6,165 bases of DNA from an uncultured Psychrobacillus sp. (lineage in GTDB: Bacteria; Bacillota; Bacilli; Bacillales_A; Planococcaceae). The stretch's first letter is position 1. The number at the start of each line of letters is the position of its first letter. Below are positions 5,544-6,165 of this stretch, in pieces. Both the position numbers and the translations under genes were made by a program. The notes below the pieces were generated by a model that was given only the letters and a program-made list of their open reading frames with translations, ran no database searches and was not told the origin of the DNA. The stretch is taken from NCBI GenBank assembly GCA_934234185.1, contig CAKQHO010000157.1, forward strand, positions 1 to 6,165, written 5' to 3'.

Positions 5544-5597
5544 AATATAAGAACTTTGTCAAAACAAAAGGTCGAATCTAGACTTTCTAGCGACAAA
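5544..5597 (-). promoter_or_regulatory. Probable spoIIG promoter region with Spo0A-box-like sites
   Basis: Three sequences close to the Spo0A box TGTCGAA occur here: TGTCAAA (plus, 5557-5563) and GGTCGAA (plus, 5570-5576), each with one mismatch, and TTTGTCG (minus, 5597-5591), which keeps the full TGTCG core. A TATATT on the minus strand (5549-5544) is a possible -10, about 35 bases before the spoIIGA ATG. No consensus -35 is seen at 17 bp, which is normal for a Spo0A-activated sigma-A promoter. The B. subtilis spoIIG operon is controlled this way; the exact sites here are inferred. Confidence 0.5.
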
Positions 5598-5693
5598 TTT
5601 CTAAAAAGAAAGAGAATTTTTTTATAGAGCAGCTTCAAGTACGTTCTAACTGGGAAATTCAAAACTTGCGCTTTCGCGAGGGAATATAAGACA
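5598..5693. other. Intergenic stretch with no recognised feature
   Basis: AT-rich DNA between the promoter region and the repeat array. I see no open frame, RNA gene or terminator. A short imperfect hairpin around CTTGCG-CTTT-CGCGAG (about 5665-5680) has no T-run and no assigned role. Confidence 0.5.
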
Positions 5694-6165
5694 TATACTC
5701 GATTAACATCCTTATCGCTCGATAGAGATTAGTTTTCGCATGATAGACAGCGGTTTCCGCTCGATAGAGGGCCTTTTTCGATTGATACACACTAGTTTCC
5801 GCACGATACCAAGCCTATTCCGCTTGATGAAGACAGTGGAACGATTGAATTACCGAGTTCCGCTCGATAGACATTAGTTTTTGATTGATAGACAGCCTTT
5901 TTCGATTGATACACACCAGTTTCCGCTCGATACCAAGCCTATTCCGCTTGAAGAACACAGTGGAACGATTGATTTACCGATTTTCGATCGATAGACAGTA
6001 GTTTTCGCTCGATAGAGAGCCTTTTTCGATCGATACACACTAGTTTCTGCTCGATGATGACAGCGGAACGATTGAATTACCGAGTTCCGCTCGATAGACA
6101 GTAGTTTTCGATTGATAGACAACCTATTTCGATCGATAAACACCACTTTCCACACGATACCAAGT
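5694..6165. repeat. Degenerate ~21-bp tandem repeat array with six-monomer higher-order structure
   Basis: About 22 monomers of 18-23 bp, each built on a core like CGCTCGATAGACAG or CGATTGATACACAC, run to the window end and probably beyond. They fall into ordered types: AACGATTGAATTACCGAG, then GATAGACAGTAG, GATAGACAGCCT, GATACACACYAG, GATACCAAGCCT and GATGAAGACAGTGG. The set recurs, as shown by ACGATTGA at 5841, 5965 and 6068, giving periods of 124 and 103 bp. The second period is 21 bp shorter because the GATACCAAGCCT monomer is absent. Neither period is a multiple of three, so a reading frame is not kept between copies and the array is most likely non-coding. Several monomers contain the palindrome TCGATCGA. 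Confidence 0.9.

Noticed and set aside
5874..6155. 93-residue minus-strand open frame with repeats like YRSK and IDRN
   Set aside because: It is a by-product of the 21-bp repeats, which are seven codons long. The higher-order periods (124 and 103 bp) are not multiples of three, so the frame is lost between blocks, and there is no ribosome binding site.
5694..6165. Possible CRISPR array
   Set aside because: Units are contiguous and degenerate with no unique spacers of constant length, and no cas genes are present.

Overview
The window comes from a low-GC, endospore-forming Firmicute of the order Bacillales (Bacillaceae or Planococcaceae; I cannot place the genus). The evidence is the gene order spoIIGA-sigE-sigG-ylmC-ylmE-sepF-ylmG-ylmH-divIVA, all on the minus strand. 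This is the classic Bacillus arrangement linking sporulation sigma factors to the division gene cluster (dcw) downstream of ftsZ. Strong AAGGAGG-type ribosome binding sites precede most genes.

Layout, read in the direction of transcription (high to low coordinates). From 6165 to about 5694 lies a non-coding array of degenerate ~21-bp repeats organised into a six-monomer higher-order repeat. From about 5600 to 5509 is the probable spoIIG promoter, with Spo0A-box-like sites. spoIIGA (5508-4663) and sigE (4666-3962) overlap by ATGA. They encode the membrane aspartic protease and its substrate pro-sigma-E. A 90-bp gap carries a sigma-F-like promoter for sigG, plus a hairpin able to mask the sigG ribosome binding site only in read-through RNA. 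sigG (3871-3089) ends in a strong intrinsic terminator. ylmC (3012-2773), ylmE (2699-2004), sepF (2007-1525) and ylmG (1505-1242) follow as a tight cluster, closed by a second terminator. ylmD, which usually sits between ylmC and ylmE, is absent.

Between ylmG and ylmH lies a GC-rich, highly structured repeat element (939-1143) that looks like a miniature mobile or REP-like element with a 55-bp direct repeat. ylmH/rqcP (918-130) follows. The first ten codons of divIVA (30-1) run off the window edge.

Functionally, the upstream half controls the sporulation switch: SpoIIGA activates sigma-E in the mother cell, then sigma-G acts in the forespore. The downstream half serves cell division and envelope placement (SepF, YlmG, DivIVA), PLP homeostasis (YlmE) and ribosome quality control (YlmH/RqcP). 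No wholly new gene system is evident. The most interesting content is non-coding: the two repeat elements and the sigG leader.
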